Source: Kryptolebias marmoratus
Taxonomy: Eukaryota; Chordata; Actinopteri; Cyprinodontiformes; Rivulidae
Assembly (NCBI RefSeq): GCF_001649575.2
Contig: NC_051434.1
Coordinates: 6,820,225 to 6,884,224 of the forward strand
Length of the DNA: 64,000 bases
Direction of reading: 5' to 3'
Shown: piece after piece, positions 26,151-38,939 of the stretch
Layout of the letters: every line of letters starts with the position of its first letter
Position numbering within the stretch: position 1 is the first letter of the stretch
The notes under the pieces: model-generated
What the model was told of the DNA's origin: nothing
Database searches by the model: none
What the model saw: only the letters and a program-made list of their open reading frames with translations
Position numbers and translations under genes: made by a program

Positions 26151-26950
26151 TTCACGCAGCACTTGAACTTGACCTCCACCTGTTTGCAGCCATGTCACTT
26201 AGTGTAACCCTGTGCGACACTCGGCTGCTCCAGACTTCCTCTCAGGTCTGAGCCGAGAGCCTCAGCCACCTGACAGCAGCCACTAGAGCTCATCAGTATC
26301 AGAGTGATGTATTCAGTCCTGTTCTCTTGTATACCCTCAAGGGCAGCCAACTTCCTGTTGCTGGGTTACACTAATTGCTGCATTAGTATTCTGTATTGAG
26401 CTGCCACCGGAAGCTGAAGCTCCATCAGACACCGATGGCCACTGCAAGCCGGCATAATTACAACAGAGAGACTCTGCACTCTTTGTCTGAGTTTGTGAAA
26501 TACATGCAACTTCCGCTTTGTTTTAATTTAACTTTTTCTTTTTTTTTTTCTTTGCAACATTTTAAAGAGATCAATGTATTGTTGTTTCCTTATCTTCCAT
26601 TTGTTCTACTTGTGCAGAAGTTATTCATGCATGGACACTCGCTAATCATGCAAGTTATACGTTATCACAGGAAGAATCATTTGCAGGAAATATAAAACAC
26701 AGAATGTTTGCAAAATGAAATCATGCACAGTTGCAGCTCTTGTTGTGTGGTCATTGATATTTTGAACGCCATGTTAAATTTTTAAACACCACATTGTTTT
26801 CCCAGTTCATGCTCCTCGTGCTAGAATGATTTAATTTATTCTCAGGAAAGATATTACCATGGCAACATGACTTTCAAAAGCTCAGGGTTCCTCTATATGT
26901 CAGTTTCAGTTACCGTGACAACAACTTTTTTTTTTTTTTTGGTAAAGTTT
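26150..26950. promoter_or_regulatory. candidate regulatory block with paired RFX X-box-like motifs
   Basis: A relatively GC-rich, repeat-free stretch at 26150-26480 is followed by two RFX X-box-like sites: TTACCATGGCAAC at 26854-26866 and GTTACCGTGACAAC at 26909-26922. A T-run follows at 26926-26940. The X-box consensus is GTTNCCATGGNAAC, and RFX factors control cilia and other genes. No coding exon is evident. Function is inferred from motifs only. Confidence 0.25.
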
Positions 26951-26954
26951 CTGT

Positions 26955-29900
26955 ACAGAGGAGCCCTTGATGAAGAGCAATTACCTTCAGTTTGATTAAC
27001 GCTATTCTTAATTTGGCGTTTACTTCCGGCAGCAATGTGCTGTGTCAAACAGGGCGTGCATGTGCTTTTGCAGAGTGTGGGTTTGAGTGCACATGTGCTT
27101 CTGAGGAGGACCAGGGTGCAGAAATGTGTGCGACCATTCAGACATCACAGCGGTTAGTTCTCACTCAGTGACGCAGATGGTTTTCTGGAGTCTGTGTCTA
27201 TCCGTGACCCGGCCAAAAAGGCAGATGGAAGCTTTGTGTCACTCAGGAAATGAGTTATTAATAAAACGTAAAACAAGACTGTTTATTTTTTGCATTGCCT
27301 TTTTAAAACGTTGCTGTTAGTATTAATCATGTGCACATCACATTAATCTGATTATGTTGCAGGGGAAACTGGAAAATGCTCATGCTCGACTCATTTTGCA
27401 TGCAGTCTGTGATTCTGTGCCAAGCATGAATGAAAAAGGGGAATAGTTTTTATTTTGCTGTGCAATTCTGCACTGATCCAGCATAGCATGGATGTTTTAT
27501 TCCTGCTGTTCATCATGGCTTTCTGCCTCAGCAAGCAGAGGACTTTTTTTTTTCAGGTGGATGTGCGTCATTACACTGGTTTGAGGTCAGTCTCTCTGCA
27601 GCAACATCTTTGCCTCTATCAGGTGGAGTCACACGACTCTTGTGACTAAGTCAAATACTTACTGAATCCTAATGAGGCTGCAGATTGACATGAAAGTTTT
27701 ATCAGTAAGAGCCAATGAAAATCAGATCATTTGCAGGGGGAAAAATGCATTTAAAAACTGATATTCTGTAGGACTATTGCAGTGGATTTCACAAACCCTT
27801 GCTGCAGCAGGGCTGAAAAGGGTCTGATTTTTTGGGGGACCGATGGAGCTCAGTCGCCCTTGAAGCTCATTATCACTCATAAATGAGCACATAGAAAAAA
27901 ATAGCTTACATAATTGATTTAATGTCTGTATTCAGCCCACAGACAGTGAACATAGATCAATGTCATTGAGGTAATGGAATGATTAGCTCACTGTTAAGAA
28001 TGCAGGATTATTTAAGGTTAAAGTTGGGTGGATATAAGGTCTGGTAATTCTACTGTGACACTCTTTGCCTACAAATTTGCAAAACTGATTACTGAATAAT
28101 TTCGAGCCAAATCACTGTGCAGGGTTTGTGTGTATCCAAAGTTTTGAGCTGGTAGGAACTTTAGTTACCCAAATTTGTGCTTTCATGCGCTGAAAAAAAA
28201 AAAAAAAGATTTCATAATGTTCTTTCTAATCAATGACATGCAGAGTAATGAGCTTCTTTGTGCACAAACAAAGTTGCAAAACAGGCTTTCAGGGAGCCAC
28301 AACAATGTGAAACACTCTTATGGGTGCTGCTTGTGTTTCCACACACAGATTTACTTGGCACCAATTTGCTCACTGAATTATTTGGTTATATGACATGACT
28401 TCTGCTTGTTATTGTTCATATAGCTCCACATTTCTAGCCTTCTGAGGGCACGAAGGTTTGGTCCATCACCTGCATGCAGTAAAAGCTGGAGCCTTTTGAG
28501 TAATTTCTAGAAATTAGAAAAAATTGCAAAAGTCAAACCAGAAGAAGTCATGTGGTTATATAACGCAATCATTGTGACAATTTGATACCTCTAGGTTTCA
28601 GAGGATCGTTTTTTCAGCATAATTGCAATAGAGAATAAGCTGTTTTGCATTTGCACTTATTTCTTTTATCACAAGCTTAACTATGAAGCAGTTGTTTGAT
28701 CATTTAAGGTGCAGACTGTCTGAGAAAGATGCATTAACATCTGTTAAGCTGCAGAATGAATTAATTCTGAGTAATGATACATCTGACCTAAATCTGTTTC
28801 TTCAAACATATATTCCACAAAACTTCTAGGCAGATTTAATCACAAATGCTAAAATAACTACTTGGTTCAAAAGCATATATTAAGAGTTTTACTGTGAAAT
28901 ACTTGGACCTATTTCAAGGAAAATGAGTTTGCAATAAATAAGCATTCCAGTAATATGCATTTGACCCCTTTCTGGAAATATTTCTTCAATTTTTTTCTGC
29001 AGAGGTGCACCAAATAAGATCAAAAGCTTTGCTAGATAGGAGCTAAGCACATTGAGGACACATTGCACCAATCTTTATGTACACTTTTCTTTCATTCTTA
29101 GACAGATGGCACAAATTAAATCCTAATCGTTTTGCAGAATTGAATGAACTGTAAAAGGCTATATGTTTATTTGGTTCCAGAAAATGATCAGACTCAGTTT
29201 CACTTCTGTTTTATTGATCACGTCGGTTTGCATTTCCTGTTGTATTATATTACCCCTTTTTACGCATTTGATATTTCATTACATCTGTTTTTCTTTCACT
29301 CGCAGTGTGTCTTTTCAACACTGCTTTTCGATGATGTCTGTTTTAGCTTAAGCTTTTGAAGTGCTGTCGTTCATATTGTCATTGTGTTCAATAGCCACAA
29401 TCAGCCCACTCGTTTTGCTTTTTCTCTGTGAGCTGCATGTGTGTGTGCGCAAGTGAGCATTTATGCACGCGCAATTTGTGTCTGAATAGCAATGAAAGGG
29501 TCTGGGAGAAATTGTTGAGGCTAGCTGTTTTTTTTTTTTTCATTTTATTTTATTTTTTTATTCCATTGACGTCAATGACATTTTAAGGGAGGCCACAACT
29601 ACAGAAAATTAACACCTACAGCAATCACTTGGAAGCTCCAGCTCACCAAAGCAATTAGAATGAAGTGTTGAGTGCTCACTGGGGGAAAAAAAAAAGGCTT
29701 TCATTCAGTTTTGCTGTCAGAAGGTTTTTCTGGACATCAAAACCCTTGGTGACTTTGTGAAAGGATTTCCTGTCTGTGAAGCAGCACTCATGGCCTCGAA
29801 GGAAACCTGTATGAAATCACCCAGCATCCTGCCAGTGAATGAGTTCAGGAGGACAACCTTAGGTTCACTGACACACATCCACACTCGTCCTTTAGTCTAT

Positions 29901-30500
29901 AAACATCCGAGGCACCTTTTTACAGTAAAATGCTTCCGAGGAAACTTAAAAATGCTAGTAGTGTTTAATCTGTTGACACCATTGACCAAATCTCAACCAG
30001 AAATAGAGCAAGATTCACTTTTCTGCATCGAGTCCTGAAGGCGTGCTTCCATAATGAGCCATAAACAGTGATCAAGTTGGTCACTTTGCAAAGAAATTGC
30101 ACATGTTCAACTTAACCTTAACCTTCTTTGGTGCTTTTTGTTATTATTGGTCCTTCACAAAAATTAGATTCCCTTTTGTTCCTGGACATGGGCAGAAAAT
30201 TACTACTTCATTGTTTTATAATAGCCCGAGGCACAAAAGCACAACAAACACAAAAAGCATTTTAATAAATACATCTCAAATAATGTATTGACTCAAAAAA
30301 CACAACGCTTTCTTGAAGTGTGAAAACACAGTGGTAATATTTTATAATACAGCCTGCGATGTCCTAGTAGGTACTGTTTTCTGATTTTTTTTTTTTGTCT
30401 TTTTGAACATTTGCTTTGTAAAATGTAGTTTCAAAAATTACTAATGCATTGCAAGTAGTCTTTATTTTTCAAAAGCCACAATGATTTGCAGCGTTATGTT
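26955..30500. other. intergenic, nothing recognised
   Basis: AT-rich DNA with homopolymer tracts (for example A at 28192-28206 and T at 29529-29540). A perfect 14-bp palindrome centred on a CRE lies at 29564-29577. No exon, RNA gene or named repeat was recognised. Confidence 0.45.
29564..29577. promoter_or_regulatory. 14-bp palindrome containing a full CRE (TGACGTCA)
   Basis: CATTGACGTCAATG is a perfect palindrome. Its core TGACGTCA is the CREB/ATF consensus. No nearby transcription unit is visible, so function is unproven. Confidence 0.35.
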
Positions 30501-30501
30501 G

Positions 30502-30625
30502 TGAGATGTTGTAGGACTGAGGACCCAAATGCAGGCAGTGAAAATATAAACTAAAGAGTCTTTAATAACTTAGAATAATCAGTAATAATAATGAAAAATG
30601 GAGTCCAGAAAACCAAAAATCCACA
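30502..30625 (-). repeat. end fragment of a common teleost dispersed repeat
   Basis: Contains GGACCCAAATGCAGGCAGTG, then an AGAGTCTTTAATAA segment and a GGAGTCCAGA segment. This arrangement is the reverse complement of a dispersed element end that recurs in many fish genomes. Only one end is preserved. A possible degenerate plus-strand relative lies at 38540-38932. Confidence 0.5.
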
Positions 30626-30629
30626 AATA

Positions 30630-32010
30630 CTCATAATATATGCTTTATATAGCCTACATTATAGACCTTTTCTTTAGTATTATTGTGTTTTTCTTTTAGA
30701 TTTGGTGTATTTTCTCTTTTGGGTTGTGTTTTCTAAAACAATGTTAACTCTATTACCAACCAAAATGCAGATGTTTAGCTGTTAAAGAACTACATATGTG
30801 CTGGGAAGCAAGATGTCTGCAGAGTTTTTCTCTACATTGACTTTTTCATCTGAAACCTGTGTTATTGTTAAGCATTTTCCAGTTGAAAAACTATCCCAAC
30901 GAGTAGCCGAAAAGAGAAAGCTTTGGGCTTCAGAGGAAATGAAAGCTGTCTGGAAGCTCATTGATTTCGCTCGTATCACAGAACACCAGAAAAAAAAGTA
31001 TAGTAAAATATTTTATCATTTGCCTAGGCATTTCAACCTTCAGAAGTAATAAATGATGTTGTAATAGGTTTCAGTTGCTGGTGCCAAAAGATTTCTTGGG
31101 GCTGATTGTGATGGAAAGCAGATTTTCACAGCGGAAGTGTGCTTTAGACATTTCAGAGAAGCTGCGCAGTTGGTGCTTGTTAAACGCAGCATCAGCAGCT
31201 TCCTGTGGGTCAAACAAAAGAGCAGGTGAAAACAGAACCAGAGTGTTTACTGGGATTTTTTTTAAAGGAACCTGTTGGGTCACTCACACCCTCAATCAAA
31301 AGCTGCAGGAATTAACCCTCCAGTTTTAGGGGTTAGGGCCTTTTGACCCTGGGCTAGGGTTAGGGTCTCCTCAGGGTTTAAACAGGCCATCTTTCTAAAA
31401 CTCACAATCATGACACGAGGAGTCTGCAGGTATTTAATCCAAATATACACACACACACATATTGGCAAATTAATTTTTATTTAATCTGTTTACCTCCATC
31501 ATCCTCATGCATTTAAAATAGGTCATGTTAAATGTCAGCTATAAATCCCCCTAAATGCTACTGGCTGGATAAATAAATAAGGAAAGAAACAAACTTGATT
31601 ATTTCCAAACTGGAGGAAAAAATGTCTTCATTTTACTCCGTTTTCATTATTTCTCTCAGTTAGGTCTGGAAAAAATGGACAATGACAATTTTTACCTGTT
31701 CATCAAATCATAAATTAGATAAAATGAACACAAGCCTACATAAAATATTTTATTTGATGGCACTTACATGCACCTGAAAAATGTTTTATGTTTACTGCAG
31801 CTTTTAGATTTGTCTTTAATGAGTAAAAATCAGCTAGTAAAGATGACTGACTGCACATTAATTGACTTTAATGACCTTCGAAAACTGGAGTTCTTTCATA
31901 GAAACCTGTCCTGTGTCCTGTGAGGCACTTTGCACCAAACTTTACAACATTTGGCTGAATTTGAGTGAAAAAAGAATTGAACTAAATGCTTCTGTCTTGT
32001 GTCACACCAT
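30630..32010. other. intergenic, nothing recognised
   Basis: Short unrelated open frames (30798-31049, 31075-31329). A few telomere-like TTAGGG units at 31326-31372 are too short to call an interstitial telomere. No exon was recognised. Confidence 0.45.
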
Positions 32011-32014
32011 CAGA

Positions 32015-32165
32015 AAACGCCAATGATCCAGTGTTCAAAGATTGCAGGTTTGACTCCCAGCTGGTGTCTTTATGCGTGGAGTTTGCATGATTCCTCCTCC
32101 TTGTGTGCAAGTTTTCTCCAGGTTCTCTGGTTTTCTTTCACAATTCGAAACCATGCAGGTCTTGT
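32015..32165 (+). repeat. teleost tRNA-related SINE-like repeat, 5' part
   Basis: A B-box-like AGGTTTGACTCCC near 32045 is followed by a GCGTGGAGTTTGCATGATTC block and a degenerate form of the usual TTTTCTCCAGGT...CCATGCAGGT segment. This is the internal order of the common fish SINE-like repeat whose tail is seen at 12822-12943 and whose reverse copy is at 35812-35940. The 3' part is missing here. Confidence 0.6.
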
Positions 32166-32279
32166 TTGTCTCTATGTGGCTCTGTGATGTTCTGGAGACC
32201 CGTTCATCTGAATTCTGCCAAATGACTGCTGAAGAATTGTACCAGTTCCTTGTGACTCTGAATTTAAACAAGAGGGTAA

Positions 32280-33625
32280 AGAAGATGGAGGGAAGTTTTA
32301 TTTAGATAATGAGAGGTTCCAAGACAAACTGTTTCCTTTGCTTTACTTTTCTTTAACAAATGCTCCAAAGCTTGTTTGAACAAGTTTTTTTGATGTTAAA
32401 CCTACTGTATTTACTCTTATTTGCTTTTTTTGCTGGATGACTAACTGGTTTGCATCTAAACAAGTGTTCTTCAGTTTGACGTTGGAGTTTCTTCTTTCCT
32501 GTAGAGAGAGTCTTGTAATCACCCACCCCTGCTATCTTTGTCTCTTTTGTGTGTTTTGATCATTAGTGTTCTCTGTTGTTTGTTTGTTTTTTTCCCAGAA
32601 TATACTAAACCTTTTGGCTTTTTTTGTTATCTCTCTAATGAATGTTTTTTTTCTTGCACCTAAAGTTTATGTCACTCCATATTAGCTACCAAAAGTTTTA
32701 CACTTCAAGTCAAATTTTTAAACATCTATAAATCTTTGTTGAAATTTTTTTTTTTTTACAAGATTCACTGGACTTCACTGAAATCACCAAAAGAATGTAA
32801 TATCTGAAATTATGTCACTCTTGTAAACTTCTCCTTATCTAAAAGGATTTAAATGTCTGAAATTGTGTTGTGGTCTGAGGGTTGGAAGTGATTCTCTCTC
32901 TAATCTTAAAATATTGTGGGAAACAGGAATTATTTTTATATTTAAATCAGACAAATGACTGTATTAAACACAAGAATTCATGTAGAAAAGCTTGTGAGAA
33001 GACTATAATTTCCTCAGGCTGCTAGTACTTTTCCTAAACTGTGGATGTCCTCAAAATATAAATGACCAAGTTGCTTTGACAACCTTTTCTGGTTAATTTG
33101 GTCATACTCCTCTGTAATTCTGCCCTGGTTAAGTTTTTATTATAGAAACTCAAGGTAAGACTTGCAGCAGCCTGAGGCGACTCATTATCCCAACAATAAG
33201 TGCACTGCTAAACACAGATACTGTGTGTCTCTTACAGAGACCTCACTGATTTAATCAATGTATGCCTTCTGAACCTGCCCATTGATGTCAGCACACTTAT
33301 TGGATTTCTATTTGAGTTTTAGTGGACTGATATCTGTCACGGCCAGCTGTCGCCTTCTCCTGTGCGCCCTCACTTCCTGTGAAATTGAGACAACTACACA
33401 AAAGCTTGAGGGGGAAAAGAAAAAAAACTGAAAAGTTTTGATTGATTAGTTGAGTCTCAGTTTTTGGTCTGAGTTCTAAATAGAGGTAAAGAAATATATT
33501 TCAGAAAAGGAGCAAAAAGGGATTCTAATAAAAGGGCTGGCATTCCTTGAAGGAGTCATCTTGTGTTGAGAATTGACAGAGCTGGAGTTGGTTTAGTCAA
33601 ATCTTGAAAATAAAAGCACAATCTC
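32280..33625. other. intergenic, nothing recognised
   Basis: AT-rich DNA with T-runs. No exon or named repeat was recognised. Confidence 0.45.
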
Positions 33626-33629
33626 AAGC

Positions 33630-33812
33630 AATATCTCACATGATCTCTCATAATCTGTTAGCGCATGTGCTACCACACGTTTTAGCTCAATATCTGTAGA
33701 ATTTACTAAAGTGTAGCCATTTTCGTGTAGGCTAAAGTTGATTAGCTGTGGTGGCCATCTTGAACTGGGTTGACTCCAAAAAATAAATCAGTTGTAGATG
33801 TGCAGCCAAACC
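33630..33812 (-). repeat. R1 dispersed repeat, copy 3 (minus orientation)
   Basis: The reverse complement reads ACATCTACAACTGATTTATT, TTTTGGAGTCAACCCAGTTC, AAGATGGCCACCACAGCTAA, an AAAATGGCTACA segment and ACAGATATTGAGCTAAAACG, in family order. It is the only R1 copy I see on the minus strand. Confidence 0.75.
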
Positions 33813-33814
33813 CT

Positions 33815-35808
33815 TTGTAAGCAATGTTGAACCATCAAAATAAAACATTTAAATAATCTGCCTGATTACCTTTATATAAGCACATCTTAATGCATATCTT
33901 GTCATTTACTTGCGTGCACTCATTAAATTATTTAATTATTCACAGTGAGATCGGAATATGAATATGGATCACATGAAGCCGGGGAAGGCCTGTGCATCAT
34001 CATTAGATTGAAGACTTGTGAGGTTGCACCTGTTTACTGCACATAGATCTGATGACCGACAACATCTACGGTACCTCGTTTTTCTAAAATAGCTGCCTTT
34101 ATGCATATATATACACTTAAAAAAGCACAAATACATGCATGGATTAGCATTTTTTAAATTCAGGCGCGTAAATGGGCTTTACAAAAGCCAAATTAATCAC
34201 TGGTTGGTGTTACAAGCTGAAAGAGAAATGCTAATTTAATAACACACAGTAATTATTGTCATCGCAGTAGAACATGACACTTTGCCCACATAGCTCAAGT
34301 TATTAAGTTTCAAATGAAATGAGACAGGAAACATGCTGTTTTTGACTTATTATGGGAATTTTTATTCACTTTATTAAGGTTTGCACAGCATTATTTGACA
34401 TTAATCCACACACTGTAACAATCAGATGCTACCAGTCAATGTTGTAACCATTATGTCAAATAAATCAATGGATGGACTTGAGCAAAACTCATAAAACTGA
34501 GTGTTAAATGTTTTGTAATTGCACAAATTGTGTTCAGCTTTATAAAGGATTTTAAAGATGTGTCTGGTGCAGCAAGTCAGATATAACAAATCTAAGTCAT
34601 TATTGGACAAATCTGTCATGTTTGGAAGGAAAATCTGCAACACAAAGTTTATTTCCACTTGAAGGTTTTATTTGCTGTGGTCATAAAAGTAAAAACGTGC
34701 CGTTTTAAATGACAGAGTTTCAGTTCTTTTCTTTGGGCGAATGCAAGACAAATTGCTGTCTTTTCTATCAGCTGTGTTGAAACAGATTGTTTTGAAAAAC
34801 GGAGTGAACATGAATGGGAAGCTCTCAGTTATTGCTTCAATCTTCAGATACTGGAAAGGTGTGTTTGATGGCACTTATACAAGGATGAAATCTACTTTCT
34901 GAAATCCACTTTCTTTCTTTTTTTTCCCTTCAGGGACAGTCTGAGTATAAATCAGAGAAATGGAAAACACTGCCTTTATGCATTACTTCTCTAGTCTAGC
35001 TGAACACTCACTCCCTTTTACATTAAAGCACATTTTTTGCTTTTTGCACAGAAAATTGCACAGATCTACACCAGCTGGAGTTCAGTATTTGGCTCAATAA
35101 GGAGGAATTTGAAAATAATCAGCTTTGTGATTAGTGGATGCAACACTAATAATTCTGCTTTGTAAAGGTTGTACATCAGTGCTGAAACAAATTCACAACC
35201 CAATGGAGGGAAGCTGTGATCCACTGATGTTTGAATAAGATTATTGTGATAAATTCAAATGTTCTGATCCAGATACCTGAAAGCAGTTAGCTCTGCTGGG
35301 AGCCACTTCTTTTGTCATCTTACATTAAAAAAAATGTGAAAAATATCTCCTTTCAACAGGAAGTGCTTTAACAGTCCTCAACATTTGCTTCTTTAAATTT
35401 ACAGTTTATCTCTGCTTCCAATCTTTTCAATACCTGGTCTAAATTTTCACAACAACATATTCCTGTTTTCTGTGTTTTTTAAGTGCAGGTTGACTCACAC
35501 TTATGTTTGTTTTCTTATCTGTTTTATTCTACTTTTCTGAACAGCACACTGTTATGAAAAGGTGAATGAATGCAAGCAAAAGCACACAGGCAGAAGGCAA
35601 GTTGATGAAAACACAGCTCTTAAATTAAACAAAGGAACAGAATCAGAAGAAATCCGAACAAAGACGGAGAAGAGCTGAAGATTGGGACAAATAGCAAAAT
35701 AAATCCAGCTCTGTATAAACTGATGAAGGTCATTACTAAATGTATGTGATGTGGCAATTACAAACAAAAACCAAGAAAGCAAGACTCAGACATCTAATTT
35801 TTTTAAAA
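33815..35808. other. intergenic, nothing recognised
   Basis: AT-rich DNA. The open frames at 34422-34658 (minus) and 34668-34874 (minus) have no family resemblance. Confidence 0.45.
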
Positions 35809-35811
35809 AAT

Positions 35812-35940
35812 GCATGACTTTGGACTCCGGGGGGAAACCAGAGGACCTGGAGAAACCCCTCCACACACACGGGAGAACCTGCAAACTTCATGCTGTGAGG
35901 AAATAGTGCTAACCAGCTGCTCCGCTGTGCAGTCCCTCAC
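35812..35940 (-). repeat. tRNA-related SINE-like repeat, reverse-orientation copy
   Basis: The order is GACTTTGGACTCCGGGGGGA, then AAACCAGAGGACCTGGAGAA, then GGGAGAACCTGCAAACTTCA and a GCTAACCAGCTGCTCCGC segment. This is the reverse complement of the family seen at 32015-32165 (GTGGAGTTTGCATG core). It is diverged and incomplete. Confidence 0.65.
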
Positions 35941-35944
35941 AGGG

Positions 35945-36580
35945 AACAGAGTCTGTAAAAATAAAACAAGAAGTAACAGTGATGGTAGAGAGCAAAACAA
36001 ATTCACACGTAACAGGAGCTGGACTGAAGCCCAGATTCATTAATTCAAGAACTAAAGAACAGACTTCAAATAATACTGAACAAAACATGACACCTGGTCT
36101 TTTTTTAAGTACATCTACAAGATTCCTTATTGAAACAGCATTAACAGCAACATGTTTTACCTATATCTATATTGCACTTACATGTTGTTTGTATCGCCCA
36201 GATTAGCCAGAGCTAATTGGCAATAGGCAACACAAAAATGTCTATAACTCAGTTTTACAGATGATGACACTAAATGGCACAGAATAGTGTCCCTTGGCTT
36301 CTAAAATTCAGCAGGAATGTGAGGGGAAACCCGTTGCATTTCGCCAGAACAGTTACCACGTCGACAAGCAGTACCGCCTTCTACTGCAGCCGTGGTGACT
36401 TACAGGACTGCAGGTTGCAGGAGACGTTGACATAACCAATCCAGGGCAGCATCCCCGGCTGAGGGAGGCGTGTGTGTGTTAACAATTGCCCAAGGTGTCC
36501 ACCTAGCAGAGGGGAAGAGGTACTATACGTCTCTATTCTGGACCAGCTTTAGGCTTTAAGTTAGGTCTAACCACCACCCT
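35945..36580. other. intergenic, with a small R1 fragment
   Basis: A fragment at about 36205-36262 reads ACAAAAATGTCTATAACTCA followed by GTTTTACAGAT, a short piece of the R1 family. A GC-richer patch at 36340-36530 is not recognised. No exon. Confidence 0.45.
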
Positions 36581-36583
36581 GAT

Positions 36584-36765
36584 GTTGATATTTTACAGAT
36601 ACTGAGCTAAAGTTTGATGTGGTAGTAGCTGAGAGTCATTCCCAACACATACTCTGAGCGTGACAGCTCACAGTATCACATATAACTCCTCGTAACGTGT
36701 TATTTCAAGGATTGACCAAAACAGTAACAACTTAGTCAAAAACAGGTGATATGCATTTCCTCAGA
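36584..36765 (+). repeat. R1 dispersed repeat, copy 4 (3' half)
   Basis: Contains TTTTACAGATACTGAGCTAA, a GTGGTAGTAGCTGAGAGTCA block, CCAACACATACTCTGAGCGT and ATTGACCAAAACAG, then a GATATGCATTCC-like end. The 5' half is absent, apart from the separate fragment at 36205-36262. Confidence 0.7.
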
Positions 36766-36802
36766 GAAAATCAGCAGCATTTGTTGTTTTTGAAGCAACT
36801 CT

Positions 36803-37104
36803 GGGGCAGCTGTGGATCAGTGGTTAAGGTAGTTTTTAATCCAATGAGAGAGTCGAGGGTTTGATTCCACCAGTATGCAGGCACATGTCGAAGTGTCCCT
36901 GGGCAAGACACTAAACCCCTCATTCCCTTTGATCTGCCTCATCAGTGTATGAATGTGATCTAAAGCACTGATCAGACTCTATAAAATGGTTTATTCCAAT
37001 TAGCTCTGTAGAAATGCAACAGAGTGCTGTGTGGATGGGTAAATGAGGGCACAGATTGTGTTGTTAAGCTAGAAAGGCATTATATAAGTATGACCTTTAT
37101 CACC
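36803..37104 (+). repeat. tRNA-related SINE copy
   Basis: Begins GGGGCAGCTGTGGATCAGTG, an A-box-like tRNA head. A B-box-like GGTTTGATTCC lies at 36858-36868, followed by the recognisable body ACATGTCGAAGTGTCCCTGG, GCAAGACACTAAACCCC and a final GGCATTATATAAGTATGACC. This is a SINE-like family very widespread in teleosts. The spacing of A and B boxes fits an internal RNA polymerase III promoter, though the A box carries a mismatch, so this copy is probably inactive. Confidence 0.75.
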
Positions 37105-37199
37105 TACTGATATCTCTAAACATTTATATTTCAGTGAAATATAAGCAAACCTGCCATGTCGCTTAACAGAGCAGCTGACATTCACCACAACCTCAAACA

Positions 37200-37660
37200 C
37201 CACTGGGCTCCACAATAAAGTTTTATTTCTTATCAAAGGTTAACTCACATCACAGCGCCGTCCCTGTCTGACACCCACTTCTACATATTAAAAGTTCGCC
37301 AATACAGGTTAATGGAATTCCCCGTGTAAACCCAGTGGCGTGGACTGTGCAAGTTTAACGTGTCCACCTAATGTTTGAAGCACTTTAAATGCCACTGGGG
37401 GCGAATGAAAACACGCTTTATTAAAACAGATGAAGAGCCCACATTAATAAAGGACAGAAAATGGCTTTCAGGCACGTAATGTTGGCATTAAGGAGTTTAG
37501 CGGTTATGAAAGTGCTTTTAATATGTTAGGTCGAGGGTTGACTTGAGAGGCGTTTCCATGATAATGGATGAAATGGGATCTCCCTCCCGGGTGCATTCTG
37601 TTCAAACAGACCATATTGTTGCATATTTAGTCGTATTCTGTGCAAAAAAGATGGGTCAGA
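37200..37660. promoter_or_regulatory. candidate conserved noncoding block
   Basis: About 460 bases of complex, repeat-free sequence with balanced composition between AT-rich flanks. It includes GGAATTCCCCGTGTAAACCC, repeated TTAATA/TTTAAT homeodomain-like cores and GTGTCCACCTAATG. No reading frame is maintained and no splice sites suggest an exon. It has the texture of a conserved noncoding element, but conservation cannot be tested from one genome. Confidence 0.25.
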
Positions 37661-37664
37661 TAAT

Positions 37665-38535
37665 GGATGAAACAGAAAATACAAAATTCAGACAAACTCA
37701 ATGATTTATGCAGGGGTGGAAATATAAATGTGGGTGTTTGTGCTCACAGTGATGGATCCCTGTTTCAATAATCATGCATAACTTAAATTTCAAGGACAAA
37801 ATCCTTAACACTTAATAAATTCCCCTGGTATTGAAAAATCAAGTGTTTAATAATAATTTCAACTAAAGCTCTCCCTTAATCAGCTTGTCTTTTATTACTA
37901 AACTTTGGTTTGCATTTGAATTTATTGTTTTTCCACAAACTTAAAAGGCAAACTTGCACAGGAAAACCTAAGAAAATGAGTAATTATCTCACAGGGGTCA
38001 TCATCCTCCGCTCGAATGAAGCTCAACTCTTGCTGCTGCAGATATTTACACCCTTTGGACCCCCAGGCACCTCTCCACTCATCATTTCTGTCATCACACA
38101 CTTAATCTCAAAGGCTTAAAGAGTAAATCCGTTCACTTGTCTGACTCTTGACACATGTGCGTCATTTCAAAGTGCACACTGTGCTATCAGCTTTACTGGA
38201 ACTTTACACTATTTATAAGCTCAGTGGATGCTGGTTGATGAAAATGACTCAGAAAGCTCATATTAGTGTAACTAAGGAAATAATGCCGTCAGTGTACTTT
38301 TAGAGGCAGTCAGGAGCAGAGCAAAGAGGGAACTTGAATTTATTGAAATGCCATTCGATAATTGTCCGGATTGATGCGAGATAAAAGCACCTTCTTTTTC
38401 AAAATCAAAGCCTTATGTATCAGGAAATAAAAACACCCAAATCTGACTATGCAGCCTTAGATAAGTGAAAACACATGGGAAGAAAGAATAAATAAGCCAA
38501 ACACAGAAGCAGTGTGTCACTTTGTATTATCATCA
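37665..38535. other. intergenic, nothing recognised
   Basis: The stretch at 38110-38470 also has repeat-free, mixed composition and might be regulatory. No exon or named repeat. Confidence 0.4.
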
Positions 38536-38539
38536 TGTT

Positions 38540-38932
38540 TGGGTTTTTGTTTCGTATAGGAGGTTGTTTTAATCTCATTTATGTTCTTGTTATAATTCAG
38601 AGTTAACTTGTTACCTTGATTTTCATGTTTTGCATTTTAATAATCTCAATAGTTGCGTCATTTTGTTGACTTTTTGTTCAGTTCTGCTCTCTCCTCCCAA
38701 CAGCATTAATACCGCAAGTATTTTTATTTAAATTTTATTTCTGTTGGTTCACCACTGTTTTGTTTCTTTGCGTACTTAATCTGTGTCTCCTCAAGTTTCT
38801 GCCTCCCACTGCGTTTTTTTTCAGACGAGCGTTTTGGATGTCCAGCAGTGTTTCTTTGTCGATAAAGTTCTTATAGTTTCCCCTCCTCTGCTTCCTGTCT
38901 GTGAGGCGAGGTTTGGGTCTTTCACAGGAAAA
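38540..38932 (+). repeat. possible degenerate teleost dispersed repeat
   Basis: A T-rich stretch with CTGTGTCTCCTCAAGTTTCT, a GATAAAGTTCTTATAG segment, CTTCCTGTCTGTGAGGCG and TTTGGGTCTTTCACA. The order resembles the end of a fish dispersed repeat (AATAAAGTTTT...CTGCCTGCATTTGGGTCCT) whose opposite-strand end fragment is at 30502-30625. Divergence is high, so this is tentative. Confidence 0.35.
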
Positions 38933-38939
38933 ACCATCA

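Noticed and set aside
31326..31372. Interstitial telomere repeat
   Set aside because: Only a few interrupted TTAGGG-like units; too short and irregular.
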